Below, piece after piece: positions 40,472 through 50,072 of a DNA stretch of 64,000 bases. Numbering within the stretch: position 1 is the stretch's first letter; every line of letters starts with the position of its first letter. The notes beneath the pieces were generated by a model, which saw nothing but the letters and a program-made list of their open reading frames with translations, was not told where the DNA came from and did not search any database. The stretch is from contig NC_064536.1 of the NCBI RefSeq assembly GCF_023856365.1, positions 37,812,776 to 37,876,775 of the forward strand. The letters are read 5' to 3'. The translations under genes and the position numbers were made by a program. This stretch comes from Brienomyrus brachyistius. Taxonomy: Eukaryota > Chordata > Actinopteri > Osteoglossiformes > Mormyridae.

Positions 40472-42970
40472 CTACCTGAACCAAGGCTCAGAAGGTGACA
40501 CCTTCTGCGATTTCTCCTTTATGTTAAAATTATTAGGACATGGATAAAAATGCGTACACTGTCCATTTTCCAGAATGTTGGTGTGATAAGCTTGGACAAA
40601 GTTAGGTTTGTGAATTTTCCCAAGGCACATATCCCCAATAATTACCCACCCTAAGTCCAACTTTTGGGCGAAGGGGGCATTTGGTGGACCATTTACTTGT
40701 TTATGGGCTTTGTGGACCCTGATAATGTCTCTGCCTAATAGCAGAAGAATCGGAGCATGATGGTCAGGCCGTGGAATGTACCTTGCAAGATGTCTTAAGT
40801 GCCTGTGCCTACTGATCACTTCTGGACTGGGAATTTCCGAGCGATTGTCTGGAATTTCATTGCACTCTAGAAGCACAGGTAAGGGTAAGACTACGCTTCC
40901 ATCAAAAGATTCCACTTGAAAGCCTTGAGCTAGTCTGCCTTCAGTTACCATCGTACCTGCACATGTTTTGAGGGTATAGGCTATGTTACATTCTGTAATA
41001 TCAAACAAATCGAAGAATTCTGGTCTTGCGAGTGACCTGTTGCTTTGGTCATCTAGTATAACATATGCTTTGACCGCTTTCTCTGGATTATTTTCAGGAT
41101 AGACTTTCACAAGACAAACCTTTGAGCAAGAACGTGGAAGTTGACTATTTCCACATACCTCTGTACAAGCTGAAGATACCTCTGGTACCACAGGAATGTC
41201 TTCATTCATTGTTTGAATCTCCACTCCCGGGTGTTTTGCAACAGTCGCCCATGGTGCTAGGCCTGGATGAAGCGCTGCTATGTGGGTAGTGCTTCCACAT
41301 TCTGAACATTTAATGACTTTGTCGCAGTTCTTTGCCATGTGTGAAATGGAGCTGCAACATTTGAAGCATATGCCTTGCTGTTTGAGCAACAATTTTCTCT
41401 GTTCCATAGATTTCATCCGGAATCCTCTACATCTGGACAGTGGATGGGGCTTCTCATGCAAAAAGCAATGTTTAGCAGGATTTATCTTATTTTTGGGTTC
41501 AGTGGTAGCCGATGAATTCTCAGAAGAGACCTGGGTTTTGTGTGTCGCAACAGCTCTGGGAAAAACTGATTTATTTAACTGTTTGTTTGGTCTGCGCGAC
41601 TCTTCCTGCACAGTTGTAAGGGAGAAACTTGGATCATTGCGCATTTTTGCTTGCTGGCATACAAAATCTACTAAGAACTCGAAAGGTGGAAAAGAAACAC
41701 TATAGTCCTCTTTGTATTTAGATCCCACTGTCAGCCACTTCTCTTGTAAGTTAAATGGCAGCTTTTGTATAATTGGATTTACGCCTCGTGCTGTATCTAG
41801 ATAGGAAAGACCCATCAGATCCCCATCCTGCATAGCTGCTTGAATCTCCATAAGCAAATCTCCCAGCTCACGCAATCTGCAATTGTCTCTGTTTGATATT
41901 TTTGGGAAATTCTCCAGTTTCCTGAAGAGAGAACTTTCTACCATTTCCGGTGAGCCGTATGTTTCATAAAGCCTTTTCCAGATAAGTTTGAGCCCTTGTG
42001 CTGGGTAGTTAATGTGGACAGCTCTGATGCGTCTTGCCTGCTCAGCTGACTCACATCCCAGCCATCTTACCAGCAAGTCCATTTCTTCGCTTGGAGAAAG
42101 GTCAAGGTCTTTAGTAACATTCAAGAATGATGCTCTCCATGCTCTGAAGTTCTCTGGTTTATCGTTAAACTGTGTAAGGCCAGTAGACACTAATTCACGT
42201 CTTGCAATGAACCTGACCACATCAGACATTTGATTATTTGCATACAAGTGAGTAGTTGGTGTTGTTTGAAAATAGTCATGTGGTACCTGTCTGTCTCTGC
42301 TCCTCTCTCCACTATCTTGACCTGCTGCAGCATATGTGTGAGGAACATCCTTTGGCGGCTGTGGGAATGCCTTACGTCGACTAGGGAGTGTAAGAGGCAT
42401 ACCAATAGACTGAGAAAAGGCATGGTTCTGTATGCTCTCCACATTAACAGCCTGAAAACTGGATGGTGTGGCATATAAAGCACTCTGACCTTCCTGCGGC
42501 ACATAGAATGGAGTAGACGGTGGTTGTTGCTTTCCTGACACCCTTTTGTCCTTGTTATCATAAAACGGGCCATCCAGGACTGGCATCTCAGCTTCCTCAA
42601 CATCAACTATCTGTTTTGATATGTAATCCTGCGTGCGTTCTGTTGCATCCTCTGTAGATAGTTCCATTAAACTGGATTTTCTTGTGTTTCCTAATTCTGC
42701 AGCTGTTTCTAAAGCCTCTGCCTTCGCTTGTATAGCAGCAGCTCTCTTCTCCAGTTGTAAAGCCTTTAATGAAGCCTCAAGTTGTGCTTGTTGTATTTTT
42801 AGCTCACTTTCTCTTCCAGCAAAAGCTATCTCCGCCTTAGTTGCTTCAGCCTCTGCTCTAGCCATTACAGCAGCCGTGATTACCGCTGCCGAGCCACGTG
42901 AGTAATGTGACGAACATGATGCCTTCGATGCCCGCTTCCGTGATCCAGACTTGGAGCTTGGATCAGACAT
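40472..42970 (-). CDS. gag: BEL/Pao gag with protease (832 aa)
   Basis: An Ala/Glu/Lys-rich predicted coiled coil (about residues 33-100) leads to a DUF1759-type capsid region (GLTQFNDKPENFRAWRASF, about 258-276), then zinc knuckles (CFKCCSSISHMAKNC and CSECGSTTHIAALH, about 532-568) and a DUF1758-type aspartic protease (KAYVILDDQSNRSLA, about 633-647). The usual D-S/T-G is DDQ here, a substitution also remembered from other fish BEL elements. Gag forms the particle and binds RNA. The ORF ends in TAG at 40474-40472, and the pol frame continues directly after it without a shift. Confidence 0.9.
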   Translation of the reverse strand: MSDPSSKSGSRKRASKASCSSHYSRGSAAVITAAVMARAEAEATKAEIAFAGRESELKIQQAQLEASLKALQLEKRAAAIQAKAEALETAAELGNTRKSSLMELSTEDATERTQDYISKQIVDVEEAEMPVLDGPFYDNKDKRVSGKQQPPSTPFYVPQEGQSALYATPSSFQAVNVESIQNHAFSQSIGMPLTLPSRRKAFPQPPKDVPHTYAAAGQDSGERSRDRQVPHDYFQTTPTTHLYANNQMSDVVRFIARRELVSTGLTQFNDKPENFRAWRASFLNVTKDLDLSPSEEMDLLVRWLGCESAEQARRIRAVHINYPAQGLKLIWKRLYETYGSPEMVESSLFRKLENFPKISNRDNCRLRELGDLLMEIQAAMQDGDLMGLSYLDTARGVNPIIQKLPFNLQEKWLTVGSKYKEDYSVSFPPFEFLVDFVCQQAKMRNDPSFSLTTVQEESRRPNKQLNKSVFPRAVATHKTQVSSENSSATTEPKNKINPAKHCFLHEKPHPLSRCRGFRMKSMEQRKLLLKQQGICFKCCSSISHMAKNCDKVIKCSECGSTTHIAALHPGLAPWATVAKHPGVEIQTMNEDIPVVPEVSSACTEVCGNSQLPRSCSKVCLVKVYPENNPEKAVKAYVILDDQSNRSLARPEFFDLFDITECNIAYTLKTCAGTMVTEGRLAQGFQVESFDGSVVLPLPVLLECNEIPDNRSEIPSPEVISRHRHLRHLARYIPRPDHHAPILLLLGRDIIRVHKAHKQVNGPPNAPFAQKLDLGWVIIGDMCLGKIHKPNFVQAYHTNILENGQCTHFYPCPNNFNIKEKSQKVSPSEPWFR

Positions 42971-43053
42971 TGTTGACAGACGCTCATGAGCTGACGTGCT
43001 CCCCGCCGTGGAGTCATAAACCGGAAGTTGATCGCTAAAGATATTCGTTTTAC

Positions 43054-43590
43054 TGTTCTGCCCTCTGCGTCAAACGCCTTGCTTGACTCGGCAGTCAGAT
43101 AACGTTTCCCAAAAGACAACAGACTCAGACGGTAATGTTTATCCTTTACTGTTGCTTATGGAATGACGTAAAACTGCAAAATATACAAATTACATAACGG
43201 TAAGTATACAAAAATAATGATATGTACACATACAAGCACGACTGGGACCTGCTTCCCTAAATCATAAAGGTAATACAATCATTTAAATAAAGAATAAAGT
43301 TATATATCCAACATGTAAATTAACATGGATATAACGTATATATATGTAGACATAAGTAAAATAATAATTGTACAATGTATACATACCGAATGTGCCTTCA
43401 AATCAACTTAAATCAGGGAGCGATAACAGCCATGACCATGTGCTCTTTGGTATTACTGCTAGACTCACATTTTTAACGTCATCAAACAAGGACACTAACG
43501 CTAAGTGTAGTACCAATCTTTGTCCAGAAGGTGGCACTAAACTGCAACTCTATACAAGGTTAAATGTGACTATCTCAATAGAACAGCACA
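43054..43590 (-). repeat. BEL 5' LTR
   Basis: 537 bp, matching 36502-37038 base for base as far as it was compared by eye; both contain the same chance plus-strand ORF. It is followed by target duplication ataaa at 43591. Confidence 0.93.
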
Positions 43591-43595
43591 ATAAA

Positions 43596-44542
43596 AGAAG
43601 GCTGATATATCCAAGACGCTGACAGGATCGTTGTCGTGGGGCAGGCTGGGGTTGGGCGATGTGCGGAGTCGATCTTGGGGCTGGCAAGGCTCCTGGTCCG
43701 GGTACAGGTGCGGTCAGGCGATTCACGTCGGGCATCAGTGGGGCTGAACAAAAACTCGGGGGCAATGAGGCAGAACATGGGTCAGAAAACTCAGAGAAGC
43801 AGAAATCGGAAAACGCTCGAACTCAGAGAAAACTGTAGAAGATGTCGCATCAGAGTGCAAGATCCGATGGCTAAAATAGTCTCCCTTGATTGGAAAACCT
43901 GCAACAGCTTGCGGTAGATGGTTGCACAGAAAACCGGAGAAACTGGACAACCCGGTATAACTGCGCGAAACTGACAGCTCGTAAAAATGGAGAAAAGTGG
44001 ATGATGGAATCCCCGGAGGCGTGGACTTCCTGACGTCAGTAGGGGATCCCCAGGGTTAATCCATGAAAAGTATACATTTATGTTGTTTGTTTCTACCACA
44101 TAATCTCTGAGCTGAACCATAGAGGCCAACAAAAGGAAGTTAAGCTCTCTCACCCAGGCATTGACTAGCATCACAAGAGCAGATCCCACTAAGATTCATT
44201 CCTGCAGCTGTAGCAACCGTAATGCTATCTGAGTTTTTTGTACTCTTGCCCTATTTAACACCAAACCAGGAGCTGCATAGCAAAGGGAGTCACAGCTCTC
44301 CTAACACATTTCTGCCTATAATACCTATCAACCTTGTAATTAAATGGCCTTACATCAACAAATACACCCCCCCCCCCCCCATTAAAATACGTACCACTCT
44401 GGAAACACGTTTTGTAAATCTCCAAGAGTTTTTCTCTGATTCAATACCGGCATTAAATAATATGTAAGGAAAACAGCAAGAACAAGCTTTGTGTGGCATA
44501 TAGAAACACAGAGCTGTACTGTAATTGCCAAAAACAATCAGA
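43596..44542. other. Right part of the older repeat split by BEL, then intergenic
   Basis: 43596 to about 44050 is GC-richer (ggggcaggctggggttggg) and looks like the continuation of sequence ending at 36496. A poly-C run lies at 44367. No gene is recognised. Confidence 0.4.
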
Positions 44543-44553
44543 CCTAAGCTAAC

Positions 44554-44819
44554 ATCCATCCATCCATTTTCCAAACCGCTTACCCTTCTGGGACGAGGGC
44601 AGTCTGGAGCCTATCTGGGAAGCAATGGGCACGAGGCAGGGAACAACCCAGGACAGGGGGCCAGCCCATCGCAGGGCACACTCACACACCAGTCACTCAC
44701 ACATGCCCTCCTATGGGCAATTTAGCAAGTCCAATTAGCCTCAGCATGTCTTTGGACTGTGGAGGGAAACCGGAGAACCCGGAGGAAACCCCACGACGAC
44801 ACGGGGAGTACATGCAAAC
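44554..44819 (-). mobile_element. SINE family A, 5'-truncated, with 11-bp target duplication
   Basis: The body and (GGAT)n tail match the copy at 15.5 kb, but the tRNA head is missing. cctaagctaac flanks it at 44543-44553 and 44820-44830. Truncation of the head together with a clean duplication is the signature of incomplete target-primed reverse transcription. Confidence 0.9.
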
Positions 44820-44939
44820 CCTAAGCTAACAAAGCTTCAATATAAAACTAGAAAAGACCATAAGGTCGATTTTGGTAAGAGGCTTTTCCGTGGTGGTAGA
44901 ATACTCTGGCATGGCTCTTATGATCCTCATTTGTGTTTC

Positions 44940-45190
44940 TGTGTGCATAGTAAGATGGGGCAGATATGGGCCACCCATATGGGATTGCAGTCTGGGAAGC
45001 GGTGGAGTCACGGTGATTAACACTGTATGGTGCCAACTGGACACTATGAGAGCTAATGAAGTTTAACAATATAAAACAACACTCAGTGAACTCTGAAAAG
45101 CGGTTAAATGTAACACTGATTGACGAGAACCATATAAACACCATGCAGTGATAATTTAACACTGGTACATTTGCTGTGGAAGTTGACGTG
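44940..45190 (-). repeat. Unclassified dispersed repeat C, minus-strand copy
   Basis: Inverted mate of 35500-35780, sharing gaaccatataaacaccatgc, aacaacactcagtgaa, ggtggagtcacggtgatt and ttgcagtctgggaa. No terminal repeats or coding capacity were recognised. Confidence 0.6.
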
Positions 45191-45476
45191 ATCACATTCT
45201 GACTAGTATAAAAATGAAAAATAAGCCTGCATCTACCGGATGTGAAACAGGAGCCCAAAGCACATGACCATCGGGGAGAGCTGAATTTGCACACAGACTC
45301 GCCGATGTTTAACTCACAAGTTGGCAGTGAGGTTAACACGTTGCTGAAATGCAGGCAAACCGTTGCTGCAAAGCTCAGCATCATATCTGCAATACTCTGC
45401 TGATGCGTGAGATTTCTATGTTGTGCCTTGTACACTTTAACTTGCAGTATTATGATGTGTGAAAAGCTCATGTGTA

Positions 45477-46346
45477 CACAAAACTTAACATACAAGCCTG
45501 ACATGTTCCTATGAATTTAATAAAATTTTATATTTAATAAAAGCCTCCTTGTCTATCTTTTGCTTTAATATTTATTTGTTACTTATATGTGTGAAAACAG
45601 CAGCCTCTCGAGCCAGACACATGAGTAGCACTGACCTCTATGGTGTCTCTGAAATGCACCCTTCTCGTCGAGCACTAGGGGAACCTGGGGGTATTTCTCA
45701 ATATGCGTGCTTGACCATACTTATGTTCTCACATACCCATTTTATGCCATCTTCCATTGCTGAAGACCAGGTCCAATACTCAAGAACGAAAGTATGGAGG
45801 ATGGTAAAAATCCCTGAATGTGGTTCTTGCCCCACATTAAATGTCAAGGATTCATCAGGTGCGTCCTCACCAAACGTTACCAATCCCATAATTCATTGCA
45901 TCCAAGTTTGTTCTTGGGAGGAAAGTTGCCAAGACCACAAGTCTGACCTTTGTGTTCATGGTACTGAGAAATATCCTGGGCCTGGAGTCTTAAAAAGAAG
46001 CCTGTCTTCTGGTACACTGATACAAAGAGCCTGCAGATACTGGTTACCGCACCCACTTGGTCATGTAGCCTCGTTGGTGAGGTGGGGGGAGGGTGATTTC
46101 AGCATAAGACTGCTGATGTTTAGCTGTTCTGAAGAACATGGCAGGAAGTGGTTTTGAAAGTCGTCTGCAAGGGTCCTGAGGTCCTCAAGAGACAGACTTA
46201 ATGCACTGATAGAGAGGGAGAGATATAGACAGGGAGAGACAAAGAGAGACATCAGCCCCAAGCAAACTGAACCACGCCTGGGGTCCTGAACTGAAGCCGG
46301 TCCCTCAGCATTCAGCTGGTCAGCAGCACAGGGAGGCAGTTTTGTG
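45477..46346 (+). repeat. Unclassified 870-bp repeat D, copy 1
   Basis: It begins cacaaaacttaacatacaag and ends ggaggcagttttgtg, so its ends are a 9-bp inverted pair (CACAAAACT). The reverse complement of 55038-55907 has the same length (870 bp) and differs at only a few percent of positions by eye. Flanks of the two copies differ, which argues for separate insertions rather than one duplication. The minus strand carries an ORF of about 95 codons that is almost unchanged in copy 2. Confidence 0.8.
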
Positions 46347-46630
46347 TAGGTATCATTCATATCATTCATAGTGATGTCAAAGTATGGGGGGGGTGTAAAC
46401 TTCATTGGGGTCATCAGGTGGGCACTTCATATCACTGGTGTTTCGGTGATGAGCCCACTATACCTCCAGAGGGCTCATCGGCAATGCCTGGCGTTCCAGG
46501 TGTGCCTCCCTCTGCTTTCAATCCTCCTGACCCTCTGTTGTTACTTTAGGGCCCAGGAGTTGTCTTGCCTTTTCACCCACAGCCATCGGCTTGCATGTTC
46601 TGCTGCTCCTGAGAGGGCTTTGATAGCCTG
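46347..46630. other. Spacer between repeat D and LINE relic
   Basis: The sequence includes RT-related C-terminal remnants at its right end but no clear boundary. No gene is recognised. Confidence 0.35.
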
Positions 46631-48630
46631 TCATTGGGCTTGGCCTTGAATAGCAAGATCCTTAAGTAGACTGATGGTTAACTTGCCCATGAAGCTTCTG
46701 CAACCAACTTCCACTGGGCAAATCTTGGCTTTCCAACCACGCTGTTCGGCGTCTGCTGCTAGGTCCATGTACTTTAGACTCTTGCATTCATAGGCCTCCC
46801 CCACAGCATCCTCCCAGGGAACAGTGAGCTCTTTGATGCACACATAGCGGAGTGTCGAGGACCAGAGCACAAGATCTGGTCTGAGGTTTGTTGTGGCAAT
46901 CTCTGATGGGAAGCAAAGCCTTTGATTCAGATCAGCCACCAACTTCAACTCTCGTGCCCCTCTGAGCTGGCCGATGTCTGATGTTGTAGGAACTATGGCT
47001 GGCTTTGCCCCTTCTCAGATGACTGCTCTAGCAGGTGCAGGATGGAATGATGGAGGAGGCACGGCATTGGTCTTTGTCCGACTGGTCCTCAGAGCAGCTG
47101 CCAGGCACTTCGGAACTTGGTTATGCCGCCACATGTACCGACCCTGTGACAGGCTTGTTTTGCAGCCGACCAGAATATGCTTGAGGTTTGCAAGGGATGG
47201 ACAGAGGGGGCACGTGGGGTCTTCTCCGTACCATTGGTTGAGGTTAGAAGGGGAGGGCAGGGTATCGTATATGGCCCGTTGAATGAAGCTCATGTGAAAT
47301 GCCTCCATGCCCATCAACTCCCTCCAATAGAATTTCCTACTCTCGACACCCTCCCATCTCATCCACTGCCTTGCTGAGCTGAAGTTGCCTTATGCATGGA
47401 TGGTTTGCTCTCCCCAAGGCCGAGGCCTCCCCTCCTCTGTTGCACTAATCAAGTGATGTCTCTGTGTCTGAGGTCTGGCTCTGCCTGCTGAATAGCTGCA
47501 GTTGAGGTCCACTTCTTTCCGGTCGCAAGAGTAGGATCTGCTTGAGCCACACAGGGGTCTCTGGATCCTGTGAGTGTCATCTCCAACATCACTTTGGAGC
47601 ACTTGAACTCCTCTGTGATGCTGGAAACAGGAAGTTCAAGCACACCTCTTCCATACAGCACGATGTTACTGAAGCATCTTGGGAGGCCCAGCCATTTTTG
47701 GTCATATGAGCTGACCACCCTCTCAAGTTTCTCAACCTTTGAGATTGGGACCTCATAGATGGTCAGAAGCCACATGAGGCGGGGTAATAGTCCAAATTGA
47801 AAAAGCTTCATTCTGCCTGGGAGCATAGTCTTGTTGATACCCTCCAGTCCCTGTATGGTTTCTTCCACTTGTTTGGTGTCCCTGAGGGTTGCATCATATC
47901 AATATCCTCTTTACTCTTTACTGGCTTCTCTGACACTGTTGGTCTGGGCTCCCCGTAAACTTAAAACTGGTGTTCCACCAGCCTTCCCTTAAAGACTGAG
48001 ATGCTCCTAGACTTGCTCGGCTTTAGTTCCATTGGAGCCCACTGGATGTTCTCTTGCAGCTTGTTCAACAGCCGTTTAGCACATGCCTTGGTTGTGGTGA
48101 GTACGGTCACGTCATCCATATACACTCGTATATCCATATATGGGAGGGATACGAAGACTAGTTTTGAGCTTAGGCCCCCCTACCACCCACCGAGAGGCTC
48201 GGATAATGTCCTCCATCGCCATTGTGAAGACGAGAGGTAAGATTGTGCACCATACCATTATCCCTCTTTCTAGTCGTTGCCATGATGTGGTGTGTTCATC
48301 TATAGACAGGCATAGCTGCATATCTTGGAAGTAGGATTTGAAAAGGCTGGTGATTCCTTCTGGGACGCTGAAAAAGTCAAAAGCTGTCCATAGGAGACTG
48401 TGAGGCACTGGCGAGGTCCAAGAATATGACATGGAGGTCTTTTCCACCCTTTTTGGCAGCTTGGATTTGATGCCATATCATGTTGGTCCAAGCAGCCTGA
48501 GAAGCCTGGAATGCCTGCCTTCTGTATTGAGGTATCGATGTAGTGGTTCTTCTCCAGGTATACAGTCAGCATATGGGCCACAACACTGAAGATTTTGCCT
48601 TCAACATTCAATAGGACTGAATAGAAATGA
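46560..48630 (-). mobile_element. Decayed LINE probably encoding a restriction-like endonuclease
   Basis: Minus-strand pieces in order: 48600-48450 (FSVVAHMLTVYLEKNHYIDT, then IQKAGIPGFSGCL), 48320-48110 (MQLCLSIDEHTTSWQRLERG, FTMAMEDIIRASRWVVGG), 47868-47449 (LFQFGLLPRLMWLLTIYEVP, KWLGLPRC), 47300-47015 (CPLCPSLANLKHILVGCKTS, a Cys-Cys-His-Cys motif) and 46948-46631 (RPDLVLWSSTLRYVCIKELT, then EAYECKSLKYMDL, a PD-(D/E)xK-like pattern). RT, then CCHC, then a C-terminal PD-(D/E)xK is the layout of R2/R4-type elements. Many stops and shifts show it is dead. Confidence 0.6.
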
Positions 48631-49160
48631 CATGGAGAATACAGTATGAAAGCAGTATGAATGTGCATATACAGTATACAGGGTAAGTAAATTAAGCAAG
48701 TCATATTGTGCAATTTAAGGCAAGTTGTGCAAGAATGTAATACGTGTGTAAAAGTCCACGTATGCATAGATGTAGACATATTTACATAATAGCAGCCATA
48801 ATGGGATCGGAATGAATAAATATAAAGTGTTATGTAGTGCAGTGCAGGATGTGCAGTAGAGAGTCAAGTGTGGGGGGTGGCAGCGTGCTGTTCAGGAGCC
48901 GGACGGCTTGGGGGAAGAAGCTATTGCACAGTCGTGCAGACCTGCTCCTGATGCTGCAGAATCTTCTTCCGGATGGAAGAGGGATAAATAGTTTGTGGGT
49001 GGGATGGTACCGGTTAGTCTAAATGCTGGTGGCCTTACGGATGCAGCGGGAAGTGTAAGTGTCCTGCAGGCTGGGGAGAGAGCTGCTGATAATGCTCTCA
49101 GCAGTCTGCACAATCCTCTGAAGTTCTCTGAACGGAGCTGTAATCTGCATTATACTCTTT
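48631..49160. other. Unclassified dispersed-repeat sequence
   Basis: 48835-49130 contains gtgctgttcaggagccggac, ggggaagaagctattgca and gcaggctggggagagagctg, words frequent in the 5' parts of fish LINEs. No reading frame can be supported. Confidence 0.4.
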
Positions 49161-49164
49161 CTTT

Positions 49165-49598
49165 TTCAGAGATACCTGGTCTTAGAGGAATGTCATACGA
49201 GGAACGGTTACTTGAGCTAAATCTGTTCAGTCTCAAGCAAAGGAGACTGAGGGGGGACATGATCCAGGTATATAAGATTCTAACAGGTTTGGATGCTGTT
49301 CAACCAAATAGTTACTTCAGCATTAGTTTAAATACACGAACTCGTGGCCATAGGTGGAAATTAGTGGGAGAACATTTCAAGCTGGATTTAAGGAAGCACT
49401 TCTTTACACAGCGCGTAGTCAGAGTATGGAATGGCCTTCCTGATAATGTAGTGCAAGCTGAATCCTTGGGTTCCTTTAAATCAGAGCTAGATAAGATAAC
49501 GACTCTGAGCTATTAGTTTAGTTTTCCCCAAGCGAGCTTGATGGGCCGAATGGCCTCCTCTCGTTTGTATAGTTCTTATGTTCTTATCATTAAAAACA
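49165..49598 (+). mobile_element. CR1-like LINE 3' end, second copy
   Basis: Encodes LRGMSYEERLLELNLFSLKQ and VRVWNGLPDNVVQAESLGSF, then the 3' UTR agcgagcttgatgggccgaa and the end tagttcttatgttcttat. Same family as the minus-strand copy at 23.4-25.7 kb; severe 5' truncation. Confidence 0.85.
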
Positions 49599-50072
49599 GA
49601 CCAGAACTTTCTCAGGCACAAACGTCCCTGTATCTACAGCCCCCTGGACCAGCCTGCCCCCAGAACCACACAAACACGGGTACGAGAGAGTCCAACTGGC
49701 CCCCCAGGGATTGTGTTCTGAGAGCCTAACTTAGCAGCTCTTGTGTTCTGCTAAACTGTCAGTGCTGTGCTGTGTTCACTCACTTCCTCTGTGACCTGCT
49801 GTTTATTTCTGTATTTCGTGTGAATCTCTGTGGTGAACAGAGTCCAGCATTAAAGGACCAGCAGGTAGTTCAGTACAAACTGCTCCTGCTATAATATCCG
49901 GGTTATAACAGAGCAGAGCTGTGAGTGTGAGATGTTGTTAACTTCACACTTTTGGCTAACAGGCTTCAGTATCTATATTTCCTTTTGTGATCTGACTCTC
50001 AACGTAGTACTTAACAAATTCAGCCTTGTATTGGAATGAAGATAGCTTCCTAAAACTTAAATCTGCTTTAAA
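49599..50072. other. Region upstream of the NITR-like gene
   Basis: Immediate 5' region of the plus-strand receptor gene. It should hold the promoter and 5' UTR, but no site can be assigned with confidence. Confidence 0.35.

Larger units (their letters stand above)
36502..43590 (-). mobile_element. Complete BEL/Pao LTR retrotransposon (7089 bp)
   Basis: Direct LTRs of 537 bp bound the element (36502-37038 and 43054-43590). The 5-bp target duplication ataaa lies at 36497-36501 and 43591-43595. On the minus strand the order is 5' LTR (43590-43054), an 83-nt leader, gag-protease (42970-40472), pol (40471-37082), a hairpin and purine-rich tract (GACGGGGAG) and the 3' LTR. Domain order protease-RT-RNase H-integrase and the sequence style identify BEL/Pao. 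No primer-binding site could be assigned. No LTR difference was noticed by eye, so the insertion is recent. Confidence 0.95.
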
